Part shown: piece after piece, positions 48,817 to 56,731 of the stretch | How the letters are laid out: every line of letters starts with the position of its first letter | How positions within the stretch are numbered: the first letter of the stretch is position 1 | Assembly: GCA_963169235.1 (NCBI GenBank) | Contig: CAUJCX010000026.1 | Coordinates: 1-64,000 of the forward strand | Direction: 5' to 3' | Source of the DNA: Actinomycetota bacterium | GTDB taxonomy: Bacteria; Actinomycetota; Thermoleophilia; Miltoncostaeales; Miltoncostaeaceae | DNA length: 64,000 bases | Translations under genes and position numbers: made by a program | The notes under the pieces: model-generated | What the model saw: the letters and a program-made list of their open reading frames with translations, nothing else | Databases searched by the model: none | Told to the model about the DNA's origin: nothing

Positions 48817-49701
48817 CTACGGGCGCACGACACCGGGCGCGAGGTCCACGCCGGTGATGGTGTTGACCCGGAAGTCACTGCCGTTCAGGCCGGTGCGCAG
48901 GTGGGCCATGAGGCCGTTGGAGCGGCGCACGGCGGCCTGCGAGATGCGCTGGTTGATCAGCAGCTGCCCGGCCGACAGGCGGATCCCCGCCGGGTTACCC
49001 GCGGCCTTCGGCGCCAGCACCGTGGTGCTGGCCGCGGCCGGGGTCACCGCCGGCGCCTTCATGATGCGCAGGCCCTGACGCAGGTTGTTGGCCACGATGG
49101 TGCCGTCCTTGACGTCACCGCCCGTGAGGCCCGTCTCGAGGCGCTTGCGCAGCGCGTTGGACCGGCGCACGGCCTCCTGCGAGATGCGCTGGTTGATGAG
49201 CAGCTGGTCGCGCGACAACTTCACCTTGCCGGGGTTGCCACCGCCCACGCCCTTCACGTCGAGCGCGCGCGGCGTCGGCGGCTTGGGCAGCGGGCCGGCG
49301 GGCTCGGTGCTGAGCGTCATGCCGCCCAGGTCCTCGGCGGCCAGGGCGCCGCCACAGATGTCGGTGCCGACGACGCCGGCGTCGAGCCACTGCTGCACGG
49401 CGTTCACGCGGCGGATGGCGGCCTGCGAGATGCGCTGGTTGATGAGGAGCTGGTTGCGCGTCAGCGCAACCTTCGCGGCGTTGCCCTTCTTGGCGTTCTC
49501 ACCACCGTTGAAGCCGTACTGCGGGCCCATGCCGCCGCCGGGGCCATAGGCCGGCGGGGTGGCGCACACCACCCCCGCGGGGGCCGTGGCCGGACGGGCC
49601 TGGGTGGCCGTCGTGGTGGTGGTCTGCGCCGTGGCGGCGGCCGCGGCGATCGTGCCGATCACGGCTGCACCGCCGGCAAAGCGAAGGGTTCTGCGCATCA
49701 T
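48817..49701 (-). CDS. Secreted three-repeat protein of unknown function
   Basis: A 294-aa exported protein (signal peptide MMRRTLRFAGGAAVIGTIAA, then AAATAQ). It holds three copies of a module, at about residues 79-124, 159-209 and 239-289. The shared pattern is L-[ST]-x-x-QLLINQRISQ-x-A-[IV]-RR-x-N, then L-x-x-G-[LV]-x-G-x-D and a TI-[VT]-x-x-[ND]-L ending. Linkers are Pro/Gly/Ala-rich. The QLLINQRISQ core is identical in all three. I know no family with this repeat. The mature part is probably extracellular. GGAGG is about 9-16 bp before the ATG. A terminator follows. Confidence 0.8.
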   Translation of the reverse strand: MMRRTLRFAGGAAVIGTIAAAAATAQTTTTTATQARPATAPAGVVCATPPAYGPGGGMGPQYGFNGGENAKKGNAAKVALTRNQLLINQRISQAAIRRVNAVQQWLDAGVVGTDICGGALAAEDLGGMTLSTEPAGPLPKPPTPRALDVKGVGGGNPGKVKLSRDQLLINQRISQEAVRRSNALRKRLETGLTGGDVKDGTIVANNLRQGLRIMKAPAVTPAAASTTVLAPKAAGNPAGIRLSAGQLLINQRISQAAVRRSNGLMAHLRTGLNGSDFRVNTITGVDLAPGVVRP

Positions 49702-49983
49702 TATGGGGAGCTCCTCCCGTCGAGGTCGTCCTGACCCGTCAAGGCTTCTCGGCGGGGGTGGTAAGCGCAAGCGGACGTGTCGCGCGCCGACACGGGCGCC
49801 GGTGACGCCCATGCGCGCAGACGTCCCATTCCATGGCGTTCTGGCACCTCGCCCGCCGGGACGCGCACACACAAGTCACGATCCACGCTCACGTGCGCCA
49901 CACAAAGGGGGACGCGCGCCGCCCGAGGGGCGGCGCTAGTGTTCCTGCGTTTCGCCCCCGCCCCCCCGCGCCCAAGGAACCCC

Positions 49984-51450
49984 GTGGACAACACCCGTCG
50001 CGCATCGCCCGGAATGCTCTTGGCCACGCTGTCGCTGGCCGGCGGCACGTTCGCCGTGATGCAGGCCGCCGTGGTGCCCGCGTTGCCACACATCCAGGCC
50101 GGGCTCGACACCACCACGGCCTGGGCGGCGTGGACCGTGTCCGTCTACCTGCTGAGCGCGGCGGTCGCCACGCCCCTGCTGGGCAAGCTCGGCGACCAGT
50201 TCGGCAAGGACCGCATGCTGCTGGTGACGCTGGCGCTGTTCACGGTCGGCTCGGTCGCCTCCATCTTCGCCTGGGACATCTGGTCGCTGATCGCGTTCCG
50301 CGCGGTGCAGGGCATGGGCGGGGCCGTCTACCCGTTGTGCTTCTCGGTGATCCGCGACGAGGTGCCGCCGCAGCGCATGGGCATCGCGATGGGGCTCATC
50401 TCGTCGATGCTGGGCGCGGGCGGCGGCCTGGGCATGGTGATGAGCGGCCTCATCATCGACCAGGTGTCGTGGCGCTGGCTGTTCGTCGCGGGCGCCGTGA
50501 TCGGCGTGGTCGCGATGGCCCTGGTGGCGCGGTACGTCCCGCCGTCCCCCCACCGCGCGCCGGCGGTGCTCGACATCCCGGGCGCCCTGCTGTTGTCGGC
50601 GGGCCTCGTGGCCGTGCTGGTGGCGCTCACCGAGGGGCGCGGGTGGGGATGGGGGTCGGGCCGCTTCGTGGGAGTGCTGCTCGCCGGCCTCGTGATCATC
50701 GTGATCTGGGGCGTGGTGGAGACGCGCACCGCCCAGCCGCTGGTGGACATGCGGATGCTTGCGCGGCGGCCCGTGCTGCTCACCAACCTGGCGGGCCTGT
50801 TCTGCGGGTTCGCGATGTACGCGACGTTCACGGTGCTGCCGCTGTTCGCCCAGATGCCCCACGGCCTGCCGGACGCGCTGGCGGGGCGCGTGGACTACGG
50901 CTACGACGCCACGGCGACGATGGCGGCGCTGTTGATGCTGCCCGCCGCCGCGCTGATGGTGCCGGCCGGCCCGTGGGGAGGTCTTCTGGGACGCCGCATC
51001 GGCTACCGGTTCGCGCTGGCGCTGGGAATGCTGGTCGCCGCGGCCGGCACCGCGGCGTTCGCCGCGTTCCACGCCCACAGGTGGCAGCTGGTGGTGTTCT
51101 ACGCCGTCGGCGCGGCGGGCGTGGCCATCGCGTTCGGGGCCATGCCGAAGCTGATCGCCGACGCGGTGTCACCCACCGAGACCGGCATCGCGACCGGCAT
51201 GAACACGGTGGTGCGCACCATCGGCAGCGCCATCGGCGCGCAGGTCGCCGTGACGCTCCTGGCCGCCCGCACCATCCCCGGCACGCCCGTGCCCGCCGTG
51301 GACGGTTTCACGCTGTCGCTGTGGCTCGGGGCGGGTGCCTCCGTGATCGCGGCGGTGTTCGCGCTGATGCTGCGCGAACGCCCTCCCCATGCCCACGTGA
51401 CCACCGTGCCCGGGGCCGCCGCGCCGGGCGCCGCCGGCGGCGGGGCGTAG
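49984..51450 (+). CDS. MFS transporter, DHA2 drug:H+ antiporter type
   Basis: A 488-aa transporter with about 14 membrane segments. Family marks are VVPALPHIQAGLDTTTAWAA, WTVSVYLLSAAVATPLLGKL then GDQFGKDRML, AFRAVQGMGGAVYPLCFSVI and GLGMVMSGLIIDQVSWRWLF. It probably exports drugs or hydrophobic metabolites. GTG at 49984 is preceded by AAGGA with a 5-bp spacer. There is no adjoining regulator. A hairpin lies about 60 bp after the stop. Confidence 0.9.
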   Translation: MDNTRRASPGMLLATLSLAGGTFAVMQAAVVPALPHIQAGLDTTTAWAAWTVSVYLLSAAVATPLLGKLGDQFGKDRMLLVTLALFTVGSVASIFAWDIWSLIAFRAVQGMGGAVYPLCFSVIRDEVPPQRMGIAMGLISSMLGAGGGLGMVMSGLIIDQVSWRWLFVAGAVIGVVAMALVARYVPPSPHRAPAVLDIPGALLLSAGLVAVLVALTEGRGWGWGSGRFVGVLLAGLVIIVIWGVVETRTAQPLVDMRMLARRPVLLTNLAGLFCGFAMYATFTVLPLFAQMPHGLPDALAGRVDYGYDATATMAALLMLPAAALMVPAGPWGGLLGRRIGYRFALALGMLVAAAGTAAFAAFHAHRWQLVVFYAVGAAGVAIAFGAMPKLIADAVSPTETGIATGMNTVVRTIGSAIGAQVAVTLLAARTIPGTPVPAVDGFTLSLWLGAGASVIAAVFALMLRERPPHAHVTTVPGAAAPGAAGGGA

Positions 51451-51508
51451 CGGGGGCCGTACCCGGCGCGAAAAAGCTCCAGATCCTGCGGAACAGGTCG
51501 ACCACGTC

Positions 51509-51528
51509 CCCCACCGTGCGCGGTGGGG
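51509..51528 (+). terminator. Hairpin after the MFS gene
   Basis: CCCCACCG and CGGTGGGG enclose a 4-nt loop TGCG, followed by TGTT. It is 58 bp after the MFS stop and before the propeller gene. Confidence 0.5.
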
Positions 51529-51592
51529 TGTTCCCGTCGGCCCGCCGATGACGGAGAGTGACCCGGACGTGCCCACCACCCGAGAGGTCTCC

Positions 51593-53593
51593 ATGTCCCG
51601 CAGGATCGTCGCCGTCACGGCCGCCGCCGGCATCGCCGCGACCCTGGCGGTGGCCGCCCCCGGCGACCTCGCCCGGGTGAGCGTGCAGTCGGACGGCACC
51701 GAGGCGGCCACGGGCGGCTTCCGGGGCGTGACGGCCGGAGACGGGCGCTACGTGCTGTTCGTCAGCGGCGATTCGCTGGCGGGGGTGCCCACGGGCGGGA
51801 CGCTGCAGCTGTACGCGCGTGACCGCGTCGACGGCCGCACGGTGCTGGTGTCGGCGACGGCCGCGGGGGCCGTGGCCAACCAGGCGGTGATCGAGGGCGA
51901 CTTCTTCAACCCGTTCGCGGACATCACGCCCGACGGCCGGTACGCGGTGTTCGCGTCGGCCGCGTCCAACCTGGTGGCGGGCGACGGCAACGGCGTGGCC
52001 GACGTGTTCCGCAAGGACCTCCGCACCGGAGAGGTGCAGCTGGTGTCCGTGTCGGCCACCGGAGCGCCCGCCAACGCGGCGGTGGGCGGCGACACCTCCA
52101 TCAGCGCGGACGGCACCCGCGTGGCGTACACCACGGGTGCCGCGACCAACCTGGTGCCGGGCACCGACGGCAACGCCGCGGCCGGCGACGTCGTGGTGCG
52201 TGACCTGTTGGCCGGCACCACCACGCTGGCGTCGGCCAACAGCCAGGGAGTGCAGGCCAACGACTTCACCGAGCGTCCCACCATCAGCGCCGACGGCAAC
52301 GTGGTCGCGTTCGAGGCCGGCCCCGACACCACCAACCTGTACGCGGGCGACGTCGACTCCGGCAGCGGCGGGGTGAACGACCCCATCGTGAAGAACCTCG
52401 GGACGGGTGTCGCGACCCCCGTCGCCGTCGTGGACCAGGCGACGGTGGTGGCCGCCAACGTGCTGGGGGGCAACAACCCGGACATCTCCGGCGACGGGCG
52501 CTACGTGGCGTTCCAGACGTCGGCCAAGCTCGACCCGGCGAACGACACCAACGCGCACCAGGACGTGTACCTGCGCGACACGCAGACCGGCCGCACGACG
52601 CTCGTCTCGGCGCGCAACGGCGTGGACGCGGCGGGCAACCAGGACGCGACCGTGGGCCGGGTGTCGGCGGACGGGGCGCGGGTGGCGTTCGCGTCGGCGG
52701 CGACCGATCTGGTGACGGGCGACGGCAACGCCGCCACGGACGTGTTCCGGCGCACGCTCGCCACGCGCGACACCACGAGGGCCAGCACGCGCGCCGACGG
52801 CACCGAGGCCACGCAGGGTGCGGAGACGCCGGGCATGTCCGACAACGGCGGCGTGGTGGTGTTCACGGGGCAGGCGCAGTACACGCCCGAGAGCGGCGCC
52901 GACGACGACGTGTTCGTGCGCGAGGCCGCCCCCACCGACGCCACCGCGCCCCAGCTCACCGTCGACCCGGTGGTGACGTCCGGCGACAAGTTGCGGGTCA
53001 CCGGCCGGGTCGAGGACGCCGCCTCGGGCGTGGGGGCGGTGCGCGTGGCGGGCACCACCGTGCGCGTCTCGTCCGGCGGCCTCTTCTCCGCACAGACCGC
53101 CCCGTCTGCGGGCGGCGGGCGCACCGACGTCGAGGTCATCGCCATGGACGGGGCCGGCAACCAGGTGAGCACCACCGCGTCGTACACGGCCTCCAGCCCG
53201 GGGACGGGCGCGCCTCCCGCGGCGGGCGGTCCGGGCGCCGCCGGTGGCGGGTCCGCCGGTACCCGCGCCCGGGTGCGCATGACCCGCGTGAGCGTCACCC
53301 GGCGTCAGGTGAGGGTCACGATGGTGGTCTCGGCCCCCGCGCGCCTCCTCGCCACGCTCGACCGCCGCGTCGTGCGCCGCGTCGCGCGCAAGCGCCCGGT
53401 GGTGCGCTGGGTCACCACCCGCCGCCGCGGGCTGCGGGTGACGTCGGCGCGCATGGTCGTGATCGCCCTGGCGCGCCCCCGCCCGGGTACGTACCGCGTG
53501 CGCATCCGCGCGACGAACGCGGCCGGCGCGACGACGGCGACGCGCCGGGTGGTGGTGCGGGCCGTGGCGCGGCGCGCTCCGGCACGCAAGTGA
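51593..53593 (+). CDS. Secreted TolB-like beta-propeller protein
   Basis: A 666-aa secreted protein. A signal peptide is followed by about seven propeller-type repeats of the PD40/TolB kind. Each has S-x-DGRYVAF, D-V-[FY]-x-[KR]-D and TxLVS motifs: ITPDGRYAVFASAASNLVAG, GVADVFRKDLRTGEVQLVSV, SISADGTRVAYTTGAATNLV and ISGDGRYVAFQTSAKL. The C-terminal third has an Ig/bacterial-like domain and a basic, Arg-rich Ig-like tail. The role outside the cell is unknown. ATG at 51593 follows GAGAGG by 6 bp; an upstream ATG adds only a polar leader. Confidence 0.85.
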   Translation: MSRRIVAVTAAAGIAATLAVAAPGDLARVSVQSDGTEAATGGFRGVTAGDGRYVLFVSGDSLAGVPTGGTLQLYARDRVDGRTVLVSATAAGAVANQAVIEGDFFNPFADITPDGRYAVFASAASNLVAGDGNGVADVFRKDLRTGEVQLVSVSATGAPANAAVGGDTSISADGTRVAYTTGAATNLVPGTDGNAAAGDVVVRDLLAGTTTLASANSQGVQANDFTERPTISADGNVVAFEAGPDTTNLYAGDVDSGSGGVNDPIVKNLGTGVATPVAVVDQATVVAANVLGGNNPDISGDGRYVAFQTSAKLDPANDTNAHQDVYLRDTQTGRTTLVSARNGVDAAGNQDATVGRVSADGARVAFASAATDLVTGDGNAATDVFRRTLATRDTTRASTRADGTEATQGAETPGMSDNGGVVVFTGQAQYTPESGADDDVFVREAAPTDATAPQLTVDPVVTSGDKLRVTGRVEDAASGVGAVRVAGTTVRVSSGGLFSAQTAPSAGGGRTDVEVIAMDGAGNQVSTTASYTASSPGTGAPPAAGGPGAAGGGSAGTRARVRMTRVSVTRRQVRVTMVVSAPARLLATLDRRVVRRVARKRPVVRWVTTRRRGLRVTSARMVVIALARPRPGTYRVRIRATNAAGATTATRRVVVRAVARRAPARK

Positions 53594-53674
53594 CACGCCG
53601 TCACCACGCGGGCACCGTAAGGTTGCTCGCGTCCGCGCGCCGCACCGCGTAGCGCCACCCACCGGAGGAGCCCC

Positions 53675-54424
53675 ATGACCCCGCCACCCCGCCAGGCCCT
53701 GGTGTTCGTGGCCGACGCGCCCGTCGAGCGGCCGAGGGCGTCCGCGTTCTTCCGCCTCGTGCTGGCCATCCCCCACCTCGTCTGCCTGGGGCTGCTGTCC
53801 GCCGTGGCCGGCATCTGCCTGGTGTGCGCGTGGTTCGCGATCGCGTTCACCGGGCGCTTCCCGGCCAGCCTGTACAGCCTGGTGACGCTGTACGACCGCT
53901 ACAGCGCGGCGGTGTCGGGGTACGTGGCCCTGGTGACCGACGTCTACCCGCCGTTCTTCGGCCCCGGCGCGGACGCCACGTACGACATCGAGGTGCGGGT
54001 TCCGCCCGTGCAGGACCGCTACCACCGCGGCAAGGCCGTGTTCCGCATGATCGTGGGCATCCCCGTCATGATCCTGGCCAACGCCGCGGGGATGCTGATG
54101 AACGGCGGGGCGTTTCTGTCGTGGTGCTCCATCGTGTTCACGGGCAAGCAGTCGCCCCGGTTCCGCGAGGCGGCGATCATGGGCCTGTCGTACCAGACGC
54201 GCGCGTCCGTCTACCTCAACCTGCAGACCGAGGACTGGCCGACGCTGCTGGACCCGCCCGCGCCGGTCCCCGCCGGCCACGTGGGACGGCCGCCCGCCGC
54301 CCCCACGCCGCGCCCCGCGCCACAGCCCACGACACCCATGGGACAGCCCCTGCCATCCCACGAGTCGCCGCCGGTCGTGCCCCCGCCACCCCGGCCCGGA
54401 CCGCCCCCTCCTCCCAGGAACTGA
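53675..54424 (+). CDS. DUF4389 membrane protein
   Basis: A 249-aa membrane protein of the DUF4389 family. It starts with a beta-rich VFVADAPVERPRASAFFRLV, then two hydrophobic segments (AIPHLVCLGLLSAVAGICLV and IVGIPVMILANAAGMLMNGG). The middle holds SLVTLYDRYSAAVSGYVALV then TDVYPPFFG. The C-terminal 50 residues are Pro-rich and low in complexity (PPPPRPGPPPPPRN). Such proteins have unknown roles. GGAGGAG is 6 bp before the ATG. The SDR gene starts 8 bp later, so they form an operon. Confidence 0.85.
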   Translation: MTPPPRQALVFVADAPVERPRASAFFRLVLAIPHLVCLGLLSAVAGICLVCAWFAIAFTGRFPASLYSLVTLYDRYSAAVSGYVALVTDVYPPFFGPGADATYDIEVRVPPVQDRYHRGKAVFRMIVGIPVMILANAAGMLMNGGAFLSWCSIVFTGKQSPRFREAAIMGLSYQTRASVYLNLQTEDWPTLLDPPAPVPAGHVGRPPAAPTPRPAPQPTTPMGQPLPSHESPPVVPPPPRPGPPPPPRN

Positions 54425-54431
54425 GGCCGCT

Positions 54432-55124
54432 GTGAACGATCGCGTACTGCTCATCACGGGAGCGTCCGGCGGCTTCGGCGCGGCGGTGGCCCGCGCCGCG
54501 GCCGCGTCCGGCTGGAGGCTCGCGCTCGCGGCCCGGCGCGCCGACCGGCTCGAGGCGCTTGCGGCCGAGTTGGGCGGCCCCGAGCGCGCGCTGCCCATCG
54601 CGTGCGACGTGACCGAGTGGGACCAGGTCGAGGCGATGGCCGCGGCCGCCCGCGCGCATTTCGGGGGCATCGACGCCGTGTTCGTGAACGCCGGGTTCGG
54701 CGCCGCCCGCGGTTTCCTGGCCGAGTCTCCCGAGCAGTGGCGTTCGATGATCCTCACCAACGTGTACGGCGCCGCCATCACCATCCGCGCGACGGTCGAC
54801 GACCTGCGCGCCCGCCGCGGGCACGTGGTGCTGACGGGCTCGGTGGCGGGCGAGGTGAACCTGCCGGGGTCGGTCTACTCGGCCACCAAGTGGGCGGTGT
54901 CGGCGCTGTCCGAGTCGGCGCGCATGGAGCTCACGTCCGCCGGCGTGCGGGTGACGCTGATCGCGCCCGGTGCCGTGGCCACCGAGTTCTGGGACGACCC
55001 GCCCGCCGGCATGCAGATGCTGACCGCCGACGACATCGCCGGGGCCGTGATGTTCGCGCTCGATCAACCGGAGCATGTCGCCGTCAACCACATCGTGGTG
55101 CGCCCCCGCTCGCAGGAGACGTGA
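54432..55124 (+). CDS. Short-chain dehydrogenase/reductase
   Basis: A 230-aa SDR. TGASGGFGAAVARAA begins the NAD(P) site, DVTEWDQV holds the adenine Asp, FVNAGFG the NAG-like motif, VLTGSVAGEV the catalytic Ser and VYSATKWAVSAL the Tyr-Lys pair. It is the short form with no C-terminal extension. The substrate is unknown. GTG at 54432 is the start. It follows the DUF4389 gene by 8 bp, which gives a likely operon, and converges on a TetR gene. Confidence 0.88.
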   Translation: MNDRVLLITGASGGFGAAVARAAAASGWRLALAARRADRLEALAAELGGPERALPIACDVTEWDQVEAMAAAARAHFGGIDAVFVNAGFGAARGFLAESPEQWRSMILTNVYGAAITIRATVDDLRARRGHVVLTGSVAGEVNLPGSVYSATKWAVSALSESARMELTSAGVRVTLIAPGAVATEFWDDPPAGMQMLTADDIAGAVMFALDQPEHVAVNHIVVRPRSQET

Positions 55125-55155
55125 TCGCCCGCGGTGGCGCGGCGGCGCCGCAGGG

Positions 55156-55782
55156 TCACCCGTACAGGCGCAGGAACGCGTCCACCGCGTCCCGGGCGCG
55201 GGTGTGCATCTGCGCCTCGGACGGCGGCGGCTCGCCCAGTAGCACCCGGATCTGGGTGTCCTGTACCACCAGCCCGAACAACACCCGGTAGGCGTCGGCG
55301 GGGTCGTCCACGCGCAGGCGCCCGGCGGCGGCCAGCCGGGCCAGGTCGCGCTCCACTCGGGGCCCCGCGCGGTGGCGCCCCGAGTGCAGGAGGCGCGACG
55401 CGAGCGCTGGGTTGCCCATGGCCGCCCGGTTGAGGGCCACCGAGGCGTCGCCGGTCAGCAGGGCGAGGAGCGCGCGGGCGTAGGTCTCCAGGACGTCACG
55501 CACGGACTCCGGACCCCCGGGGGCCGCCCCGAGGGCCTGCGTCACCCGCTCGACGGATGCGTCCGCGTTCGCCTCGATCAACGCGCCGATGAGTGCGTCG
55601 CGGTTGCCGAACCACGCGTACAAGGTCTCCTTCGACGCGTCCGCCCGCCGGGCGACGCCCGCCATCGTGAGGCCGCCCGGTCCGTTCTCGACCAGCTCGT
55701 CGAGGGCGGCGGCGAGCACCTGGCGTCGGCGGGCGTCGCGCTGGCTGGCGGGCAGCCGCCCGCGGCGGGAGGGGTTGGCCAC
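55156..55782 (-). CDS. TetR/AcrR family regulator
   Basis: A 208-aa regulator. The HTH is DARRRQVLAAALDELVENGP, LTMAGVARRADASKETLYAW and FGNRDALIGALIEAN. The C-terminal domain belongs to the AcrR-C type (FGLVVQDTQIRVLLGEPP). GTG at 55782 is chosen (MANPSRRGR). It is divergent from a DUF1772 gene with 66 bp between starts, where an inverted repeat could be its operator, so it probably controls that gene and itself. Confidence 0.88.
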   Translation of the reverse strand: MANPSRRGRLPASQRDARRRQVLAAALDELVENGPGGLTMAGVARRADASKETLYAWFGNRDALIGALIEANADASVERVTQALGAAPGGPESVRDVLETYARALLALLTGDASVALNRAAMGNPALASRLLHSGRHRAGPRVERDLARLAAAGRLRVDDPADAYRVLFGLVVQDTQIRVLLGEPPPSEAQMHTRARDAVDAFLRLYG

Positions 55783-55790
55783 CGCATAAT

Positions 55791-55806
55791 CGTACCACGT
55801 AGTACG
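55791..55806. promoter_or_regulatory. Inverted repeat between TetR and DUF1772 genes
   Basis: CGTAC and GTACG flank a 6-nt CACGTA. ATCGTAC occurs again at 55818-55824. This is a good candidate TetR operator in the 66-bp divergent gap; it overlaps the area where the promoters must lie. Confidence 0.5.
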
Positions 55807-55848
55807 CTTCTCTTGAATCGTACTCGTGAGTTCGCTTAAGGAGGCACT

Positions 55849-56388
55849 GTGTACCGCCTGTTCGTCACCGCGTCGGCTGCGGCCGTTCTGTCCACCGGCG
55901 CGATCTTCGGGTTCTTCTACGCGTGGGTGTGCTCGACGATGTGGGGCCTCGACGACGCCGCCCCGCACGTCGCCATCGAGGCGATGCGGGCGATGAACGC
56001 CTCGGTGCGCAACATCGTGTTCGCACCCGCGTTCTTCGCCACCCCGTTCGTGCTGGTGGCCACCGCAGCCCTGGCCCGCCGCCTGCGCCTGCACCGGGCC
56101 GCCCTGTTCTTCCTGGCGGCGGGGCTGGTGTACCTCGTCGGGGGCATGGTGCTGACGCTGGCGATCAACGTGCCCCTGAACGACGCGCTTGCCGCCGCCA
56201 CCGTCCCCGGCGACACCGCCGGGGCGCAGCGCGTGTGGGACGACTACTCGGGGCGCTGGCAGGCGTGGAACCTGGCGCGCACGGTGGCAAGCGGCCTCGC
56301 CCTGCTGCTTGCGACGGTCGGCGTCGCCGTGGCCGCGGCCGGGCGGGCGGCCAGCATGCCCGGCGCCGCGTCACACCGAGGGGTGTAA
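55849..56388 (+). CDS. DUF1772 membrane protein
   Basis: A 179-aa membrane protein of the DUF1772 (anthrone oxygenase-like) family, with four hydrophobic segments. It includes TGAIFGFFYAWVCSTMWGLD, AMRAMNASVRNIVFAPAFFA, and LTLAINVPLNDALAA with the conserved NVPLN, then DYSGRWQAWNLARTVASGLA. GTG at 55849 follows TAAGGAGG by 4 bp. Some relatives oxidise aromatic polyketides, but the general role is unknown. The divergent TetR gene suggests ligand-dependent regulation. Confidence 0.88.
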   Translation: MYRLFVTASAAAVLSTGAIFGFFYAWVCSTMWGLDDAAPHVAIEAMRAMNASVRNIVFAPAFFATPFVLVATAALARRLRLHRAALFFLAAGLVYLVGGMVLTLAINVPLNDALAAATVPGDTAGAQRVWDDYSGRWQAWNLARTVASGLALLLATVGVAVAAAGRAASMPGAASHRGV

Positions 56389-56475
56389 CCCCACGCGGCC
56401 GGCGGTTGTCGTTTACGGTGGCAACACACATCCGCGCGCCACCCGGCGCGCGGACCCCTCCGGAAGGAGCCACGC

Positions 56476-56655
56476 ATGGGATTCCTGGACAAGGCGAAGG
56501 ACCTCATCAACAAGAACGACGAGAAGGTCGACCAGGCCATCGAGAAGGCCGGCGACATGGTCGACGACAAGACCGGCGGCAAGTACAAGGACCAGGTCGA
56601 CAAGGCCCAGGACTTCGCCCAGGAGCACACCGGCGAGGGCGACACCGCCAAGTAG
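56476..56655 (+). CDS. Rv0909/MT0933-like small protein (putative antitoxin)
   Basis: A 59-aa charged helical protein (MGFLDKAKDLINKNDEKVDQ, AIEKAGDMVDDKTGGKYKDQ, then VDKAQDFAQEHTGEGDTAK). It matches the MT0933-type family in which the mycobacterial member is called an antitoxin. No toxin gene is adjacent: the next genes are DUF1772 before it and an AI-2E transporter after it on the other strand. In such orphan cases a stress or CsbD-like role is as likely. The ribosome site GGAAGGAG precedes ATG by 5 bp. Confidence 0.85.
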   Translation: MGFLDKAKDLINKNDEKVDQAIEKAGDMVDDKTGGKYKDQVDKAQDFAQEHTGEGDTAK

Positions 56656-56671
56656 CAGCGGCTCCGCACCC

Positions 56672-56704
56672 GGGCGGGGGCACGGCACCGTCTCTCCCCC
56701 GCCC
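56672..56704 (+). terminator. Hairpin after the Rv0909-like gene
   Basis: GGGCGGGGG and CCCCCGCCC form a 9-bp stem with a 15-nt loop, 16 bp after the stop. The position fits a terminator for the small gene, and it may serve the convergent AI-2E transporter gene too. Confidence 0.45.
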
Positions 56705-56731
56705 CGAGTGACGCCGAGCCGACCGGTGCCG

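Noticed and set aside
51308-54784. 1158-codon minus-strand open frame
   Set aside because: It lies opposite the beta-propeller, DUF4389 and SDR genes, whose plus-strand products carry recognisable domains. The minus product is compositional noise.
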